The notes below the pieces were generated by a model that worked only from the letters and a program-made list of their open reading frames with translations, was not told where the DNA came from and made no database searches. Of a stretch of DNA of 64,000 bases, positions 1 through 10,346 are shown one piece after another. The DNA is from Methylophilus rhizosphaerae (GTDB taxonomy: Bacteria; Pseudomonadota; Gammaproteobacteria; Burkholderiales; Methylophilaceae), in contig NZ_FNFX01000003.1 in NCBI RefSeq assembly GCF_900100975.1, positions 466,640 to 530,639 of the forward strand, given 5' to 3'. The first letter of the stretch is position 1; the number at the start of each line of letters is the position of its first letter. The translations under genes and the position numbers were made by a program.

Positions 1-202
1 CGGGACAATCTGTTGCCCAGAAGTTCACCAGTACCGTTTTACCGCGCAATGACTGCATGCTGATTTTTTTGCCATCCAGTGTGGTGAAGGTGACATCCGG
101 TGCCTGGGGTCTTTGCATGACAACCACAGCCAGGCTGGCAAATAAAACGAGCCCAACCAAAGGCAGCAACCATTTTTTTAATGAGAAAGTAGAGTTCGAC
201 AT
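1..202 (-). CDS. TlpA/ResA-like thioredoxin-fold protein (partial, N-terminal 67 residues)
   Basis: The reverse strand from 202 encodes an intact N-terminus that runs off the left edge. It has a single hydrophobic segment at about residues 10-28, which is a signal anchor placing the rest in the periplasm. Then comes a segment (APDVTFTTLDGKKISMQSL, then RGKTVLVNFWATDCP) typical of TlpA/ResA-type redoxins. The last visible residues are the first Cys and Pro of the expected CxxC active site; the second Cys lies outside the window. Family members reduce disulfides in exported proteins, often during cytochrome c maturation. The exact subfamily cannot be decided from 67 residues. It is divergent from the dehydrogenase gene starting at 296. 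Confidence 0.8.
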   Translation of the reverse strand, partial: MSNSTFSLKKWLLPLVGLVLFASLAVVVMQRPQAPDVTFTTLDGKKISMQSLRGKTVLVNFWATDCP

Positions 203-262
203 GATGTTCGTGAGATTAAAGACCCCAGCGTGGGTAACGTGTTTGTGCTGACTTCAGCATGA

Positions 263-268
263 TATAAT
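263..268 (+). promoter_or_regulatory. Candidate -10 element (TATAAT) for the DUF3683 dehydrogenase
   Basis: A perfect TATAAT lies 28 bases before the ATG at 296. No convincing -35 hexamer sits at 16-18 bases. The predicted transcription start near 275 makes the upstream TTG at 275 an unlikely start codon. Confidence 0.4.
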
Positions 269-295
269 TGACTTTTGCTTTTGATAAACCTATCA

Positions 296-3200
296 ATGAA
301 CGCACCTGTGCCTGCAGAATTGCTCAAATCAGATTCTACTCCTCTTACGCGTTTGCGCGAAATTCCGTACAACTATACTTCCTTCTCGGACCGTGAAATC
401 GTGATTCGGTTTCTGGGCGAGGAAATCTGGGAAATCCTGAATACCTTGCGTGCCGAGCGCAAAACAGGGCGTAGTGCACGCATGCTGTTTGAGGTGCTGG
501 GCGATTTGTGGGTGGTTTCCCGTAATCCTTACCTACAGGATGACCTGCTGGAAAACCCAAAGCGCCGCAAAGCCCTGATTGATGCGCTGTATCACCGGAT
601 TGCTGCGATTAACGAGCGCAGTGGTGGTAACGATAAAGTGCTCAAACTGGTGGCTGCTGCGACCAAGGCAGTTGAGAAGTTTGCGGATGATTTCAAGCAG
701 ACTGCCGAACTGCGTAAAAAAGCGTTGGCCAAACTGACCAAATTTACGCGTAAAGATAATGTCCAGTTCGATGGCCTGGCGCGCGTTTCACACGTGACTG
801 ATGCGACTGACTGGCGTGTCGAGTATCCGTTTGTGGTAATCAACCCGGATACTGAAGCTGAAATTTCCTACCTGGTGCGCGCTTGTATCGAGCTTGGCCT
901 GACCATTATCCCGCGTGGCGGTGGTACAGGTTATACCGGTGGTGCAGTGCCGCTGACGCCCTTGTCAGCCGTAATCAATACCGAAAAACTGGATAAACAT
1001 ACCGGCGTACAAATGCGTACTTTGCCTGGTGTGGCACGCCAGGTCGCTACCATTGAATGTGGTGCCGGTGTGGTGACCCGCCGTGCCATGGAAGCGGCGA
1101 CTGATGCTGGGCTGGAGTTCGCGTGTGACCCGACTTCTGCCGATGCATGTTGTATTGGTGGTAACGTCGCCATGAACGCCGGCGGCAAGAAAGCCGTATT
1201 GTGGGGCACTGCGCTGGATAACCTGGCCTCATGGCGCATGGTCACGCCAGATGCCACCTGGCTGGAAGTGGAGCGGCTGGACCACAACCTCGGCAAGATT
1301 CACGATATCGACGTGGCACGCTTTAAAGTCAGCCGTTATGACATTGACCACAAGAACCTGCTGGCGGAGCCGGAAATCCTGGAAATTCCGGGCCCTAGCT
1401 TCCGTAAGGTGGGGTTGGGTAAAGACGTGACTGACAAGTTCCTGTCTGGCCTGCCTGGCGTACAAAAAGAAGGTTGCGATGGCCTGATTACCTCGGCGAC
1501 GTTTATCCTGCACCGCATGCCCAAGCATGTGCGCACGATTGCGCTGGAATTTTTCGGCAACGTATCGCACGCCGTGCCTGCCATTGTTGAAATCAAGGAT
1601 TACCTTGATTCAACTGCCAAACAGGACCCTGCCGTGATCATGGCAGGCCTGGAACACATGGACGAGCGCTATGTGAAAGCAGTCGGCTATGCAACCAAGG
1701 CTGCGCGCCAGCAGCGCCCGAAAATGGTGTTGTTATGCGACATTGCCTCTGACGATGAAAATGCCGTCGGCGAAGTTGCGTCTGCCGTCGTGCGCATGTG
1801 TAATGCCCGCAACGGTGAAGGGTTTATTGCGGTCTCGGCCGAGGCACGCAAGAAGTTCTGGCTGGACCGTTCACGTACTGCCGCGATTGCACGCCATACC
1901 AACGCCTTCAAGATTAACGAAGACGTGGTGATTCCATTGCCACGCCTGGGCGAATACTCTGACGGTATCGAGCGCATCAATATCGAGCTGTCTATCCAGA
2001 ACAAACTGCGCCTGGTGGATGAACTGGAAACCTTTGTGCAGGGTGATCTGCCGCTGCAACCGGATGAAGACGGCAATGCTGATCCTGAAAGTGCGAAATC
2101 CAAGCGTAATATTGCCTTGCAGTTGCTGCATGATGTGCGGGCAAGATGGCGTTTGCTTTTGAATACGCTGGATGAGCCAGTCGCTGTGCTCGGCGAAATG
2201 GGCAAGCCATTTGCGCAATATGAAAATGTGTTCCGTGCCGTGCAATCGTATGATCTGCGGGTATCCTGGAAGCGTGAGCTCAAGCGCCCGATGGCGGATA
2301 TTTTTGCCGGCCGAGAATACCAGAAAATCCTGGAAAAGCTGGACGAGATCCAGAAGACCGTGTTGAAGAGCCGCGTGTTTATCGCGCTGCATATGCACGC
2401 CGGTGACGGTAACGTGCATACGAATATCCCGGTCAACTCCGATGACTACGGCATGATGCAGGATGCGCATGCTGCCGTGGCGCGCGTGATGGATCTGGCA
2501 CGTGGCCTGGATGGTGTGATCTCTGGCGAGCACGGGATCGGCATCACCAAGATGGAGTTTCTCGACCAAGCCACCATTGATACATTTACCCGCTACAAAA
2601 ACAAGGTAGACCCCGAAGGCCGCTTCAATAAAGGCAAGCTGCTGATGGGTTCCGGGCTGGAAAACGCCTACACGCCTAGCTTTGGTTTGCTGGAGCAAGA
2701 ATCCATCATTATGGAGCAATCTGCCATTGGCGAGATTGCCGATGATATTTCTGACTGCCTGCGCTGCGGTAAGTGTAAGCCGGTGTGTTCTACGCATGTG
2801 CCACGCGCCAACTTGCTGTACTCGCCACGTAACAAGATTCTGGGCACTTCGCTGCTGATTGAAGCCTTCTTGTACGAAGAGCAAACGCGCCGCGGTATTT
2901 CACTCAAGCATTTTGACGAGTTCAACGATGTGGCTGACCATTGTACGATCTGCCACCGTTGCGAAAAGCCATGCCCGGTCAATATCGACTTTGGCGACGT
3001 GTCGGTCAAGATGCGTAATTTCCTGCGTGAACAGGGTAAAAAGAAATTCAATCCTGGCACCGCGGCAGGCATGTTGTACCTGAACGCCAAGGACCCGGCG
3101 ACAATTAAATTGTTGCGCGGCACCATGATAGGCATGGGTTACAAGGCGATTAACGTGGCCAACAGCCTGGCCAAGAAGTTCGGTCTGCTCAAGGATAAAA

Positions 3201-4165
3201 AAGCACCGCCAGCCACCGTTGGCAAGGCAGAAATCAAGGCGCAGGTGATTCATTTCATCAATCGCCCGATGCCGAAGAAAATGCAGTCCAAGACTTCACG
3301 CGCCATGCTGGGTGTGGAAGACGACACCATGATCCCGGTCATTCGTAATCCGCAAAAAGTGACCGAAGATTCCGAAGCCGTGTTCTACTTCCCGGGCTGT
3401 GGCTCCGAGCGCTTGTTCTCCAACGTCGGCCTGGCGACACAAGCCATGCTGTACGAAGTGGGCGCGATCACCGTATTGCCACCAGGCTACCTGTGCTGCG
3501 GTTACCCGCAAACGGCCTCTGGCAATCACGACAAAGGCCAGGAAATCACCGCCGATAACCGCGTACTGTTCCACCGCGTGGCCAATACGCTGAATTACCT
3601 GGATATCAAGACGGTGATCGTCTCTTGCGGTACGTGTATGGATCAGTTGCAGAAATACGAGTTCGAGAAAATTTTCCCGGGCTGCCGCCTGCTCGATATC
3701 CATGAATACCTGATGGAAAAAGACATGCGCCTGCAAGGCGTGACTGGTACGCGCTATATGTACCATGACCCATGCCATACGCCGATGAAGACCTACAAGC
3801 CACTGGAAGTCACCAATAAACTGATGGGTACCGAGGTGGCGTTGAATGACCGTTGCTGCGGTGAGTCTGGTACCTTCGCGGCGGCACGTCCTGACATTGC
3901 CACCCAGGTGAAATTCCGCAAGCAGGAAGAGCTGGAAAAAGGCATGGCCAAGATGGGCCTGACTGTGGGTGCGCCCGAGCAGCCAGTCAAGATCTTGACT
4001 TCTTGCCCAAGCTGCTTGCAAGGCCTGTCACGTTACGGTGATGATACGGGTATTGAAGCCGACTACATTGTGGTGGAAATGGCCAAGCATGTGCTGGGCG
4101 AAAACTGGATGGAAAACTATATCCAGAAAGCCAATAATGGCGGCATTGAAAAAGTGCTGCTGTAA
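296..4165 (+). CDS. DUF3683 FAD/4Fe-4S dehydrogenase (D-lactate/glycolate oxidase-like fusion)
   Basis: A 1289-residue fusion enzyme. An N-terminal DUF3683 region (about 1-130) is followed by an FAD-binding type 4 domain (GGGTGYTGG near 206) and an FAD-oxidase C-terminal domain ([10 protein letters not shown] near 700, GEHGIGITK near 744). A ferredoxin-like region has [11 protein letters not shown] (about 821) and [12 protein letters not shown] (about 882). Two CCG/heterodisulfide-reductase-type Cys motifs follow (FPGCG about 1032 with CCGYPQ about 1066; DPCHTP about 1158 with CCGESG about 1186). This layout fuses GlcD/Dld and GlcF/GlpC functions in one chain. It probably oxidises a 2-hydroxy acid and feeds electrons to the respiratory chain; the substrate is not readable. 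The ATG at 296 starts a family-like N-terminus ([10 protein letters not shown]). Confidence 0.85.
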   Translation: MNAPVPAELLKSDSTPLTRLREIPYNYTSFSDREIVIRFLGEEIWEILNTLRAERKTGRSARMLFEVLGDLWVVSRNPYLQDDLLENPKRRKALIDALYHRIAAINERSGGNDKVLKLVAAATKAVEKFADDFKQTAELRKKALAKLTKFTRKDNVQFDGLARVSHVTDATDWRVEYPFVVINPDTEAEISYLVRACIELGLTIIPRGGGTGYTGGAVPLTPLSAVINTEKLDKHTGVQMRTLPGVARQVATIECGAGVVTRRAMEAATDAGLEFACDPTSADACCIGGNVAMNAGGKKAVLWGTALDNLASWRMVTPDATWLEVERLDHNLGKIHDIDVARFKVSRYDIDHKNLLAEPEILEIPGPSFRKVGLGKDVTDKFLSGLPGVQKEGCDGLITSATFILHRMPKHVRTIALEFFGNVSHAVPAIVEIKDYLDSTAKQDPAVIMAGLEHMDERYVKAVGYATKAARQQRPKMVLLCDIASDDENAVGEVASAVVRMCNARNGEGFIAVSAEARKKFWLDRSRTAAIARHTNAFKINEDVVIPLPRLGEYSDGIERINIELSIQNKLRLVDELETFVQGDLPLQPDEDGNADPESAKSKRNIALQLLHDVRARWRLLLNTLDEPVAVLGEMGKPFAQYENVFRAVQSYDLRVSWKRELKRPMADIFAGREYQKILEKLDEIQKTVLKSRVFIALHMHAGDGNVHTNIPVNSDDYGMMQDAHAAVARVMDLARGLDGVISGEHGIGITKMEFLDQATIDTFTRYKNKVDPEGRFNKGKLLMGSGLENAYTPSFGLLEQESIIMEQSAIGEIADDISDCLRCGKCKPVCSTHVPRANLLYSPRNKILGTSLLIEAFLYEEQTRRGISLKHFDEFNDVADHCTICHRCEKPCPVNIDFGDVSVKMRNFLREQGKKKFNPGTAAGMLYLNAKDPATIKLLRGTMIGMGYKAINVANSLAKKFGLLKDKKAPPATVGKAEIKAQVIHFINRPMPKKMQSKTSRAMLGVEDDTMIPVIRNPQKVTEDSEAVFYFPGCGSERLFSNVGLATQAMLYEVGAITVLPPGYLCCGYPQTASGNHDKGQEITADNRVLFHRVANTLNYLDIKTVIVSCGTCMDQLQKYEFEKIFPGCRLLDIHEYLMEKDMRLQGVTGTRYMYHDPCHTPMKTYKPLEVTNKLMGTEVALNDRCCGESGTFAAARPDIATQVKFRKQEELEKGMAKMGLTVGAPEQPVKILTSCPSCLQGLSRYGDDTGIEADYIVVEMAKHVLGENWMENYIQKANNGGIEKVLL

Positions 4166-4170
4166 AAGAA

Positions 4171-4193
4171 AACCCCGCGCAAGCGGGGTTTAT
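4171..4193 (+). terminator. Intrinsic terminator after the DUF3683 dehydrogenase
   Basis: An 8-bp perfect stem (AACCCCGC / GCGGGGTT) with a GCAA tetraloop starts 6 bases after the stop codon. A short T run follows. It also lies just beyond the convergent DUF3149 gene and could serve both. Confidence 0.8.
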
Positions 4194-4212
4194 GCTAAAT
4201 GGCCTGGTGTGA

Positions 4213-4338
4213 TTATTGCTGCCGCGCCTTGATGTAGACGTAAATACCGGCCCAGGTCATGACCACAAAGATAATGGCAATCACGATAAAACTCATCAAA
4301 CCATAGTCAGTCGATAATAAATCAATCAAAATTTTCAT
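4213..4338 (-). CDS. Small DUF3149-type membrane protein (41 aa)
   Basis: A 41-residue reading frame on the reverse strand, with a good Shine-Dalgarno (GGGAGA) 5 bases before the ATG. It begins MKILIDLLSTDYGLMSF and continues into one strongly hydrophobic segment (about residues 14-35), then a short basic tail (KARQQ). The LLSTDYGLMSF start followed by a single helix is typical of DUF3149 proteins, inner-membrane peptides of unknown function. It converges on the dehydrogenase gene and is divergent from pyrD. Confidence 0.7.
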   Translation of the reverse strand: MKILIDLLSTDYGLMSFIVIAIIFVVMTWAGIYVYIKARQQ

Positions 4339-4503
4339 AACGTCTCCCTGTAAGCAAATGATGTGGCAAGCACTGATCCTGGAGATGATTTTGAGCCCTA
4401 TTCAAAACAGGGTTTTTGATGTAACGCAAAAGTGGTGCAGGCAATTAACGGTGAAATGCGTTTTGTTGCCGTGTCACATACAAGATTTTCAGGAAAATAA
4501 GCA

Positions 4504-5520
4504 ATGAATGTATACCCGCTACTCAAGCCACTGCTGTTCCAACTGGATGCCGAGCAGGCACATGACCTGACTTTGCAGTCGCTCAAACGCACGGAAAAAT
4601 TGGGCCTGCTGAAACTGGCTGGCACGCGGTTGCCCGATCAACCAAGGCAAGTGATGGGATTAACTTTTCCTAACCCGGTCGGCCTGGCTGCAGGGTTAGA
4701 TAAGAATGCGGCTGTGATTGATGGCATGGCTGCATTGGGATTCGGCTTCATTGAAGTCGGCACGGTCACGCCGCGCGCGCAACCTGGAAACCCCAGGCCA
4801 CGCTTGTTCCGTTTGCCAGCTGCCCAAGCCATTATCAACCGCTTTGGTTTTAACAACTTGGGTGTGGATCAACTGATCCAGAACGTCAAATCAGCAAAGT
4901 TTAAAGGTGTCCTGGGTATCAATATTGGTAAAAATTTTGATACCCCTAACGAAAGGGCTGCAGAAGATTACCTGATTTGCATGCGCAAGGTATATAGCCA
5001 TGCCAGTTATATCACAGTGAATATCTCTTCGCCCAACACCAAGAACCTGCGTGCCTTGCAGGAAAAAGATGCGCTGGGGCAATTGCTGGCGACGCTCAAA
5101 TCCGAGCAGAAAATCCTGTCACAAGTACATGGCAAATATGTGCCCGTGGTACTGAAAATTGCCCCTGACCTGACCGCTGACCAAGTTGGGGCAATTGCCG
5201 GCCTGCTTATGCAGCACCGCATGGATGGTGTCATTGCGACCAATACCACCCTGGCACGTGATGCTGTGGCTGGCTTGCAATATGCAGAAGAAGCTGGCGG
5301 CCTGTCAGGTGCACCGGTCAAAGCCGGTTCCACACGCGTGATTCGAGCCCTGGCCGCGTCACTGCAAGGCAGTTTGCCCATCATCGGCGTGGGCGGCATT
5401 TTGTCTGGCGATGATGCCAGGGAGAAAATAGCTGCGGGCGCCAGCTTGGTGCAGTTATATAGTGGCCTGATTTATAAGGGCCCGCAACTCATTAAAGACT
5501 GCCGCAAAGCCTTGCTGTAA
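4504..5520 (+). CDS. pyrD: Dihydroorotate dehydrogenase (quinone), class 2
   Basis: The 338-residue enzyme oxidises dihydroorotate to orotate in pyrimidine synthesis and passes electrons from FMN to membrane quinone. Visible motifs are [10 protein letters not shown] (60-69), [17 protein letters not shown] (84-100), [10 protein letters not shown] (111-120), [10 protein letters not shown] (173-182, containing the class 2 catalytic Ser), LKIAPDL and IGVGGI. The N-terminal helix that docks class 2 enzymes on the membrane is present ([17 protein letters not shown]). An AGGAAAA Shine-Dalgarno precedes the ATG. Its stop overlaps the next start (TAATG), so it is probably co-translated with the GST gene. 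Confidence 0.97.
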   Translation: MNVYPLLKPLLFQLDAEQAHDLTLQSLKRTEKLGLLKLAGTRLPDQPRQVMGLTFPNPVGLAAGLDKNAAVIDGMAALGFGFIEVGTVTPRAQPGNPRPRLFRLPAAQAIINRFGFNNLGVDQLIQNVKSAKFKGVLGINIGKNFDTPNERAAEDYLICMRKVYSHASYITVNISSPNTKNLRALQEKDALGQLLATLKSEQKILSQVHGKYVPVVLKIAPDLTADQVGAIAGLLMQHRMDGVIATNTTLARDAVAGLQYAEEAGGLSGAPVKAGSTRVIRALAASLQGSLPIIGVGGILSGDDAREKIAAGASLVQLYSGLIYKGPQLIKDCRKALL

Positions 5521-6134
5521 TGGCTGCTTTGCCTATCCTTTACTCCTATCGCCGTTGCCCGTACGCCATACGTGCACGGATGGCGTTATGGGCAGCTAAT
5601 ATCCAGCCTGAAGTGCGCGAAGTTTCTTTGCGCGACAAGCCTGCGCATTTGTTGCAGCTATCACCTAAAGGAACCGTGCCAGTATTGCAGTTGCCGGATG
5701 GTACTGTGCTTGAGCAAAGTCTGGATATTATATGGTGGGCGTTGGCGCAGCGTGATCCGCAGGGTTGGTTAAATAAAGACCATGATGCGGTGAATTGCTT
5801 GATTGCGATCAATGACGGCGATTTCAAAAAAGCGCTCGATCGTTACAAATATCCCGAGCGTTACCCTGAACAATTGCAGGTATTTTACAGGCAGCAAGGT
5901 GAGCAGTTTTTGCGGATATTAGAGGCTGCATTGGAGCAACAGCGCTTTTTGTTAGGGGACTCTGCCAGTGTGGCAGATGTAGCAATTTTTCCATTTATCC
6001 GCCAGTTTGCGGCGGTGGATGCTGAGTGGTTTGCTTTAAGTCCATATCCGAAACTGCGGGCCTGGTTAGAAGTATGGTTGGAAAGCCCATTGTTTGGGGA
6101 GATTATGCAGAAATTTCCTACTTATATTGAGTAG
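5520..6134 (+). CDS. Glutathione S-transferase family protein
   Basis: A 204-residue two-domain GST. The N-terminal thioredoxin fold starts PILYSYRRCPYA, with a single Cys (C13) in a CPYA motif as in glutaredoxin-like or omega-type GSTs. GTVPVL and the Glu-Gln-Ser of VLEQSLDII form the usual glutathione-binding part. The C-terminal half is helical, with the N-capping pattern SVADVAIFPFIRQF. The ATG overlaps the pyrD stop by one base, which suggests translational coupling. The substrate is unknown; deglutathionylation or stress roles fit CPYA-type enzymes. Confidence 0.85.
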   Translation: MAALPILYSYRRCPYAIRARMALWAANIQPEVREVSLRDKPAHLLQLSPKGTVPVLQLPDGTVLEQSLDIIWWALAQRDPQGWLNKDHDAVNCLIAINDGDFKKALDRYKYPERYPEQLQVFYRQQGEQFLRILEAALEQQRFLLGDSASVADVAIFPFIRQFAAVDAEWFALSPYPKLRAWLEVWLESPLFGEIMQKFPTYIE

Positions 6135-6548
6135 GGCGAGCTGCATTAACTGACGTCATTCTGGCGCGGGCCAGAAAACGAAGCGTAGCGTCGTTTCGAG
6201 GGGTAGCCATCCAGGCAGGGTGCAATTTGCACAACTGATTGCAATGAAATACCAGGTTTCTTTTTAATCCGTTTATCGGTGTGTATGGTGTGTATCTGTG
6301 TTCATCGGTGGTCAATTGCATTTGTTTTTGAGTTTGATAGGTTTCATTTCACCTGTAGGCGAGTTACTTTTCAAACTTTTACGCTGGTAGTTTGGCGAGA
6401 TAAATCCCATTCCATCATGTTGAGCAACGCAAGGGAGCCGAAGGCCGTGATGGCTGGGTGTCGTCCTCTTTGGTTACTTTCTGGGGGACAAGCACCAGAA
6501 AGTGCCTCGCCGAGAGGCGAAAAGGGTGAGTTTCTGTTTTAGCGTTTG
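6135..6548. repeat. Gene-free stretch built of palindromic interspersed repeat fragments
   Basis: No plausible gene lies in these 414 bases. There are several inverted repeats. TTCTGG/CCAGAA is at 6159-6176. A degenerate TCACCT-GT-AGGCGA core is near 6349-6362. A 9-bp perfect stem ACTTTCTGG/CCAGAAAGT is at 6476-6503, followed by TCGCC-GAGA-GGCGA at 6507-6520. The phrase ATCTGTGTTCATCGGTGGT (6294-6312) resembles text seen in intergenic repeats of many proteobacteria. The TCGCC/GGCGA core recurs at 36946-36975 and 50306-50331, so this is probably a cluster of REP-like elements. Confidence 0.6.
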
Positions 6549-7502
6549 CTAGTCACTTTTCTGTGCAGACTGCTCAAACTTCTCATAAGCATTAATAATC
6601 TTCTGCACCAACGGATGCCGCACCACGTCTTGCGACATAAACTGGGTAAAGGCAATCCCTTTCACTTCCTTAAGAATTTTCTGTGCTTCTACCAAGCCGC
6701 TCTTCTGGTGACGCTGCAAGTCAATCTGCGTCACGTCACCCGTAATCACCGCTTTAGTGCCAAAACCGATGCGGGTTAAAAACATCTTCATCTGCTCTGG
6801 CGTGGTGTTCTGTGCTTCATCCAGAATAATAAAACTCTGGTTCAAGGTACGGCCACGCATATAGGCGAGCGGGGCGACTTCAATCGCGCCGCGTTCAAAC
6901 ATTTTGTTGACGGTGTCATAACCCGCCAGGTCGTACAGTGCGTCATACAGCGGGCGTAAGTAGGGGTCGACTTTCTGGTTCAAGTCACCAGGCAGAAAGC
7001 CTAATCTTTCACCAGCTTCGACAGCCGGGCGTACTAACACGATTCTTTTAACACGATCGCGTGTCATGGCATCGACGGCGCTGGCGACAGCCAGGTAAGT
7101 TTTACCGGTACCGGCCGGGCCGATGCCAAAGGTGATGTCATGGTCCTGGATTTGTTGCAGATAACTGACCTGGCGTGGTGTGCGGCCATGCAGGTCGCCA
7201 CGGCGGGTCATGAGTACCGGCATGGCACTACTGGCGACTTCTTCCGGTTTGAGTTTATCGATCTCCACCAGGCCTAGTTGTATGTCTTCCAGCTCAATCG
7301 GCTTTTTAGATCGTGCATAAAAATTTTCCAGCATTTGCGCGCCCAGCCGCATATTGGTTTGGCTGCCGCTCAGGTAGAACGTACTACCGCGGCGGTTGAT
7401 ATCGATGTCCAGGCCGTTAGCTAGTTGGCGGATATTTTCATCTAGCGGGCCACACAAGTTGGCCAGCATCAGGTTGTCTTCGGGGCTGAGGGTAATTTCC
7501 AT
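6549..7502 (-). CDS. ybeZ: PhoH-like ATPase (YbeZ)
   Basis: A 317-residue protein with an N-terminal KH-like region and a PhoH P-loop domain. It has Walker A GPAGTGKT (128-135), the conserved VRPAVEAGERLGFLPGDL (157-174) and Walker B FIILDEAQN (224-232). YbeZ proteins are ATPases, possibly helicases, linked to YbeY in RNA metabolism. The start lies 2 bases past the miaB stop, so the two genes form an operon. The usual third member, ybeY, is not here but about 13 kb away at 20280. Confidence 0.93.
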   Translation of the reverse strand: MEITLSPEDNLMLANLCGPLDENIRQLANGLDIDINRRGSTFYLSGSQTNMRLGAQMLENFYARSKKPIELEDIQLGLVEIDKLKPEEVASSAMPVLMTRRGDLHGRTPRQVSYLQQIQDHDITFGIGPAGTGKTYLAVASAVDAMTRDRVKRIVLVRPAVEAGERLGFLPGDLNQKVDPYLRPLYDALYDLAGYDTVNKMFERGAIEVAPLAYMRGRTLNQSFIILDEAQNTTPEQMKMFLTRIGFGTKAVITGDVTQIDLQRHQKSGLVEAQKILKEVKGIAFTQFMSQDVVRHPLVQKIINAYEKFEQSAQKSD

Positions 7503-7504
7503 GC

Positions 7505-8842
7505 TTAATTCACTATTTCGCCAATCAGGCGTTTCGGATTATAGACGTCGGTGATTCTGACTTGGACCATTTGGTGGATAAAGCGTGCATCGGCAGCGAT
7601 ATCCACTACGCGGCCATTGTCGGTTTTGCCTGCCAGCAAATTAGGGTCTTTCCAGGACGGGCCATCAATCAATACGCGTTGTACCGACCCCAACATGGCG
7701 CGGCTGATGGCATCGCCGTTGGCTTCGTTTTCTGTTTGCAACTGCTTGAGCCATCCGGCTTTATCGGTTTGAGACGTTTCGTCCGGTAAATAACTGGCAG
7801 GCGTACCCGGGCGCGGGCTGTATAAAAAGCTGAAACTGTAATCAAAGCCGACATCGCGCATGAGTTTTAGTGTCGCCTGGAAGTCTTTTTCGGTTTCGCC
7901 GGGGAAGCCGACGATAATGTCGCTGGTAATGGTCAGCTGCGGGTTGGCGGCTTTGAGTTTGCGGATCAGGCCTTTGTATTGCAGCGCCGTGTAGTTGCGT
8001 TTCATCGCCATCAAAATGCGGTCACTGCCCGCTTGCACGGGCAGGTGCAATTGATTCGCCAGTTTGGGCACATTGGCGTGGCAGGCAATCAGGCGTTCAT
8101 TCATTTCGTTGGGATGGCTGGTGGTGTAGCGGATGCGCTCGATTTGCGGAATCTCGGCCACGGTTTCAATCAGCAGGGCCAGGTCGGCTTCAATGCCTTC
8201 ATATTGCACACGATAGGCATTGACGTTCTGTCCCAGCAGCGTGATTTCCTTCACGCCTTGCTCTGCCAGTTGAATGGCTTCGGTCAAGATATCTTCAAAC
8301 GGGCGCGAAAACTCTTCGCCGCGTGTGTAAGGCACCACGCAGAAGCTGCAATATTTGCTGCAGCCTTCCATAATGCTTAAGAAGGCAGTCGCCCCTTCAA
8401 TGCGCGGAGGTGGCAAATGATCAAACTTTTCAATCTCGGGGAAGGTGATATCGACCTGTGGTTTGTTTTCGGCCTGCTTGGCTTTGATCAGGTCTGGCAG
8501 GCGGTGCAAAGTTTGCGGGCCGAATACCACGTCCACATAAGGTGCCCGTTTGATAATGGCGTCGCCTTCCTGGCTGGCGACACAACCGCCTACGCCAATC
8601 ACCAGGTTGGGATTTTTTTCCTTGAGCGGGATCATGCGGCCCAGGTGGCTGAATACTTTTTCTTCGGCTTTTTCGCGTACGGAGCAAGTGTTGAGCAGGA
8701 TGACATCAGCCTCTTCCATATTATCGGTCTGGGTCATGCCATCGTGTTCGCGCATCAAATCGACCATGCGTGAAGCATCGTATTCGTTCATCTGGCAACC
8801 AAACGACTTGATGAATATTTTTTTACCGCTGTCCTGCTTCAT
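7505..8842 (-). CDS. miaB: tRNA-2-methylthio-N6-dimethylallyladenosine synthase
   Basis: A 445-residue radical-SAM methylthiotransferase that converts i6A37 to ms2i6A37 in tRNA. The UPF0004 domain carries the auxiliary cluster Cys (C16 in GCQMN, C53 in NTCSVR, C87 in GGC). The radical-SAM motif is CSKYCSFC (C161, C165, C168). A TRAM RNA-binding domain occupies the last 65 or so residues. The length matches the family. It is the first gene of the miaB-ybeZ pair and is divergent from cysG. Confidence 0.97.
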   Translation of the reverse strand: MKQDSGKKIFIKSFGCQMNEYDASRMVDLMREHDGMTQTDNMEEADVILLNTCSVREKAEEKVFSHLGRMIPLKEKNPNLVIGVGGCVASQEGDAIIKRAPYVDVVFGPQTLHRLPDLIKAKQAENKPQVDITFPEIEKFDHLPPPRIEGATAFLSIMEGCSKYCSFCVVPYTRGEEFSRPFEDILTEAIQLAEQGVKEITLLGQNVNAYRVQYEGIEADLALLIETVAEIPQIERIRYTTSHPNEMNERLIACHANVPKLANQLHLPVQAGSDRILMAMKRNYTALQYKGLIRKLKAANPQLTITSDIIVGFPGETEKDFQATLKLMRDVGFDYSFSFLYSPRPGTPASYLPDETSQTDKAGWLKQLQTENEANGDAISRAMLGSVQRVLIDGPSWKDPNLLAGKTDNGRVVDIAADARFIHQMVQVRITDVYNPKRLIGEIVN

Positions 8843-8952
8843 GAAACGCTAATTTTCTTACAAAAACAGTATTTTAGCGTATTTGCAGGTTAACACCCAG
8901 CGCATACGGGGACTGCGGTAAAATAGCATTCTTTGAACTGAACACCGACTGC

Positions 8953-10341
8953 ATGCAAGCCTTACCGATTTTTTTCAATATTGCGCAACGCCCGTGTATC
9001 GTGATTGGCGGTGGGGATGTTGCTACGCGCAAAGTGGGGATGTTGCGTAAAGCGCAAGGGGAGGTGACAGTGATTTCACCCGCGTTAGGTGGTGAGTTAC
9101 AAACCATGCTGGCCGCTGGTGAGATTCAATATTTGGCAGCCAGTTTTTCTCCCGAGCAACTGACGGGGGCTTGCCTGGTGATTGCCGCGACTGATGACAC
9201 AGCGGTGAATGAAGCAGTATCTGTTGCTGCCAGGCGCTTGAATATCCCGGTGAATGTAGTGGATGCACCTGCTTTGTGTACATTTACCATGGGCTCGATT
9301 ATTGACCGTAGCCCGGTGGTGATTGCGGTATCCAGCGAAGGTAACGCACCAGTGCTGGCGCGGCATATCCGCAGCAAAATTGAAACCATGCTGCCTGCCG
9401 CGTATGGCCGGATCGCGGCGATTGCCGGTGAGTTCCGTGACCAGGTAAAAACCAGGTTCTCTACCACCCAGTTACGCCGCCGCTTCTGGGAAGAGGTATT
9501 AAATGGCCCCTTGGTCGAGCGCGTATTGTCTGGCCAGGAACAGGCGGCGCGGGATTTGCTGGATGAGTTGCTGGCAAAAAGCGAGGATGCACCCTCACGG
9601 GGTGAGGTGTATCTGGTGGGCGGCGGTCCGGGCGATCCTGATTTGCTGACATTCCGCGCGTTACGCCTGATGCAGCAATGCGATGTGTGCGTGTATGACA
9701 AATTGGTCAGCAAAGAGGTGATGGAACTGGTGCGTCGTGATGCCGAACTGATCTATGTCGGAAAATCACGCGACCAGCATACGTTGCCGCAAGAGGAAAT
9801 CAACGCTTTGCTGGCACGGCTGGCGCTTGAGGGAAAACGTGTGTTGCGGCTGAAAGGTGGTGATCCCTTTATTTTTGGCCGCGGTGGCGAGGAAATTGAA
9901 ACGCTGATGCAGCATGGCGTTCCGTTCCAGGTGGTGCCTGGCATTACCGCTGCCAACGGTGTGTCCAGTTACGCCGGGATTCCACTGACGCACCGGGATT
10001 ATGCGCAGGCCTGCCTGTTTATTACCGGCCACTTGAAAGATGGCACCATAGACCTGGATTGGCAGGCCATGGCGCGCCCCAGGCAAACGGTGGTGATTTA
10101 TATGGGGCTGGTCGGGCTGGCGCAGATTTGTGCACAACTGGTTGCGCATGGCGTATCGCCAGATATGCCTGCGGCTGTGATTCAGCAAGGCACGACGCAC
10201 AAGCAGCGTGTGGTTGAATCTACGCTGGAAAATCTGGCGAGGGATGTTGCGGCCGCAGGATTAAAACCGCCCAGCCTGACGATTGTTGGTGAAGTGGTGA
10301 AACTGCGCCCCCGCCTGCACTGGTTTACGCCAGGCGCATAA
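8953..10341 (+). CDS. cysG: Siroheme synthase, trifunctional CysG
   Basis: A 462-residue fusion. The N-terminal precorrin-2 dehydrogenase/ferrochelatase part has the NAD-binding loop GGGDVATRK (19-27) and the AVSSEGNAPVLAR motif, with Ser128 at the position known in enteric CysG. The C-terminal uroporphyrinogen-III methyltransferase starts near 218 (EVYLVGGGPGDPDLLT) and includes RLKGGDPFIFGRGGEE and PGITAA. It makes siroheme for sulfite or nitrite reductase from uroporphyrinogen III. The stop is only 5 bases from the convergent envZ stop, with no terminator visible between them. Confidence 0.97.
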   Translation: MQALPIFFNIAQRPCIVIGGGDVATRKVGMLRKAQGEVTVISPALGGELQTMLAAGEIQYLAASFSPEQLTGACLVIAATDDTAVNEAVSVAARRLNIPVNVVDAPALCTFTMGSIIDRSPVVIAVSSEGNAPVLARHIRSKIETMLPAAYGRIAAIAGEFRDQVKTRFSTTQLRRRFWEEVLNGPLVERVLSGQEQAARDLLDELLAKSEDAPSRGEVYLVGGGPGDPDLLTFRALRLMQQCDVCVYDKLVSKEVMELVRRDAELIYVGKSRDQHTLPQEEINALLARLALEGKRVLRLKGGDPFIFGRGGEEIETLMQHGVPFQVVPGITAANGVSSYAGIPLTHRDYAQACLFITGHLKDGTIDLDWQAMARPRQTVVIYMGLVGLAQICAQLVAHGVSPDMPAAVIQQGTTHKQRVVESTLENLARDVAAAGLKPPSLTIVGEVVKLRPRLHWFTPGA

Positions 10342-10346
10342 AAGTA

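Noticed and set aside
1871..2884. 337-residue open frame antisense to the DUF3683 dehydrogenase
   Set aside because: It lies wholly inside a gene with clear conserved domains on the other strand. Composition is His/Gln-rich as expected for an antisense shadow, and there is no ribosome site.
3296..4021. 241-residue open frame antisense to the dehydrogenase C-terminus
   Set aside because: Shadow of the Cys-motif region of the real gene; no independent support.
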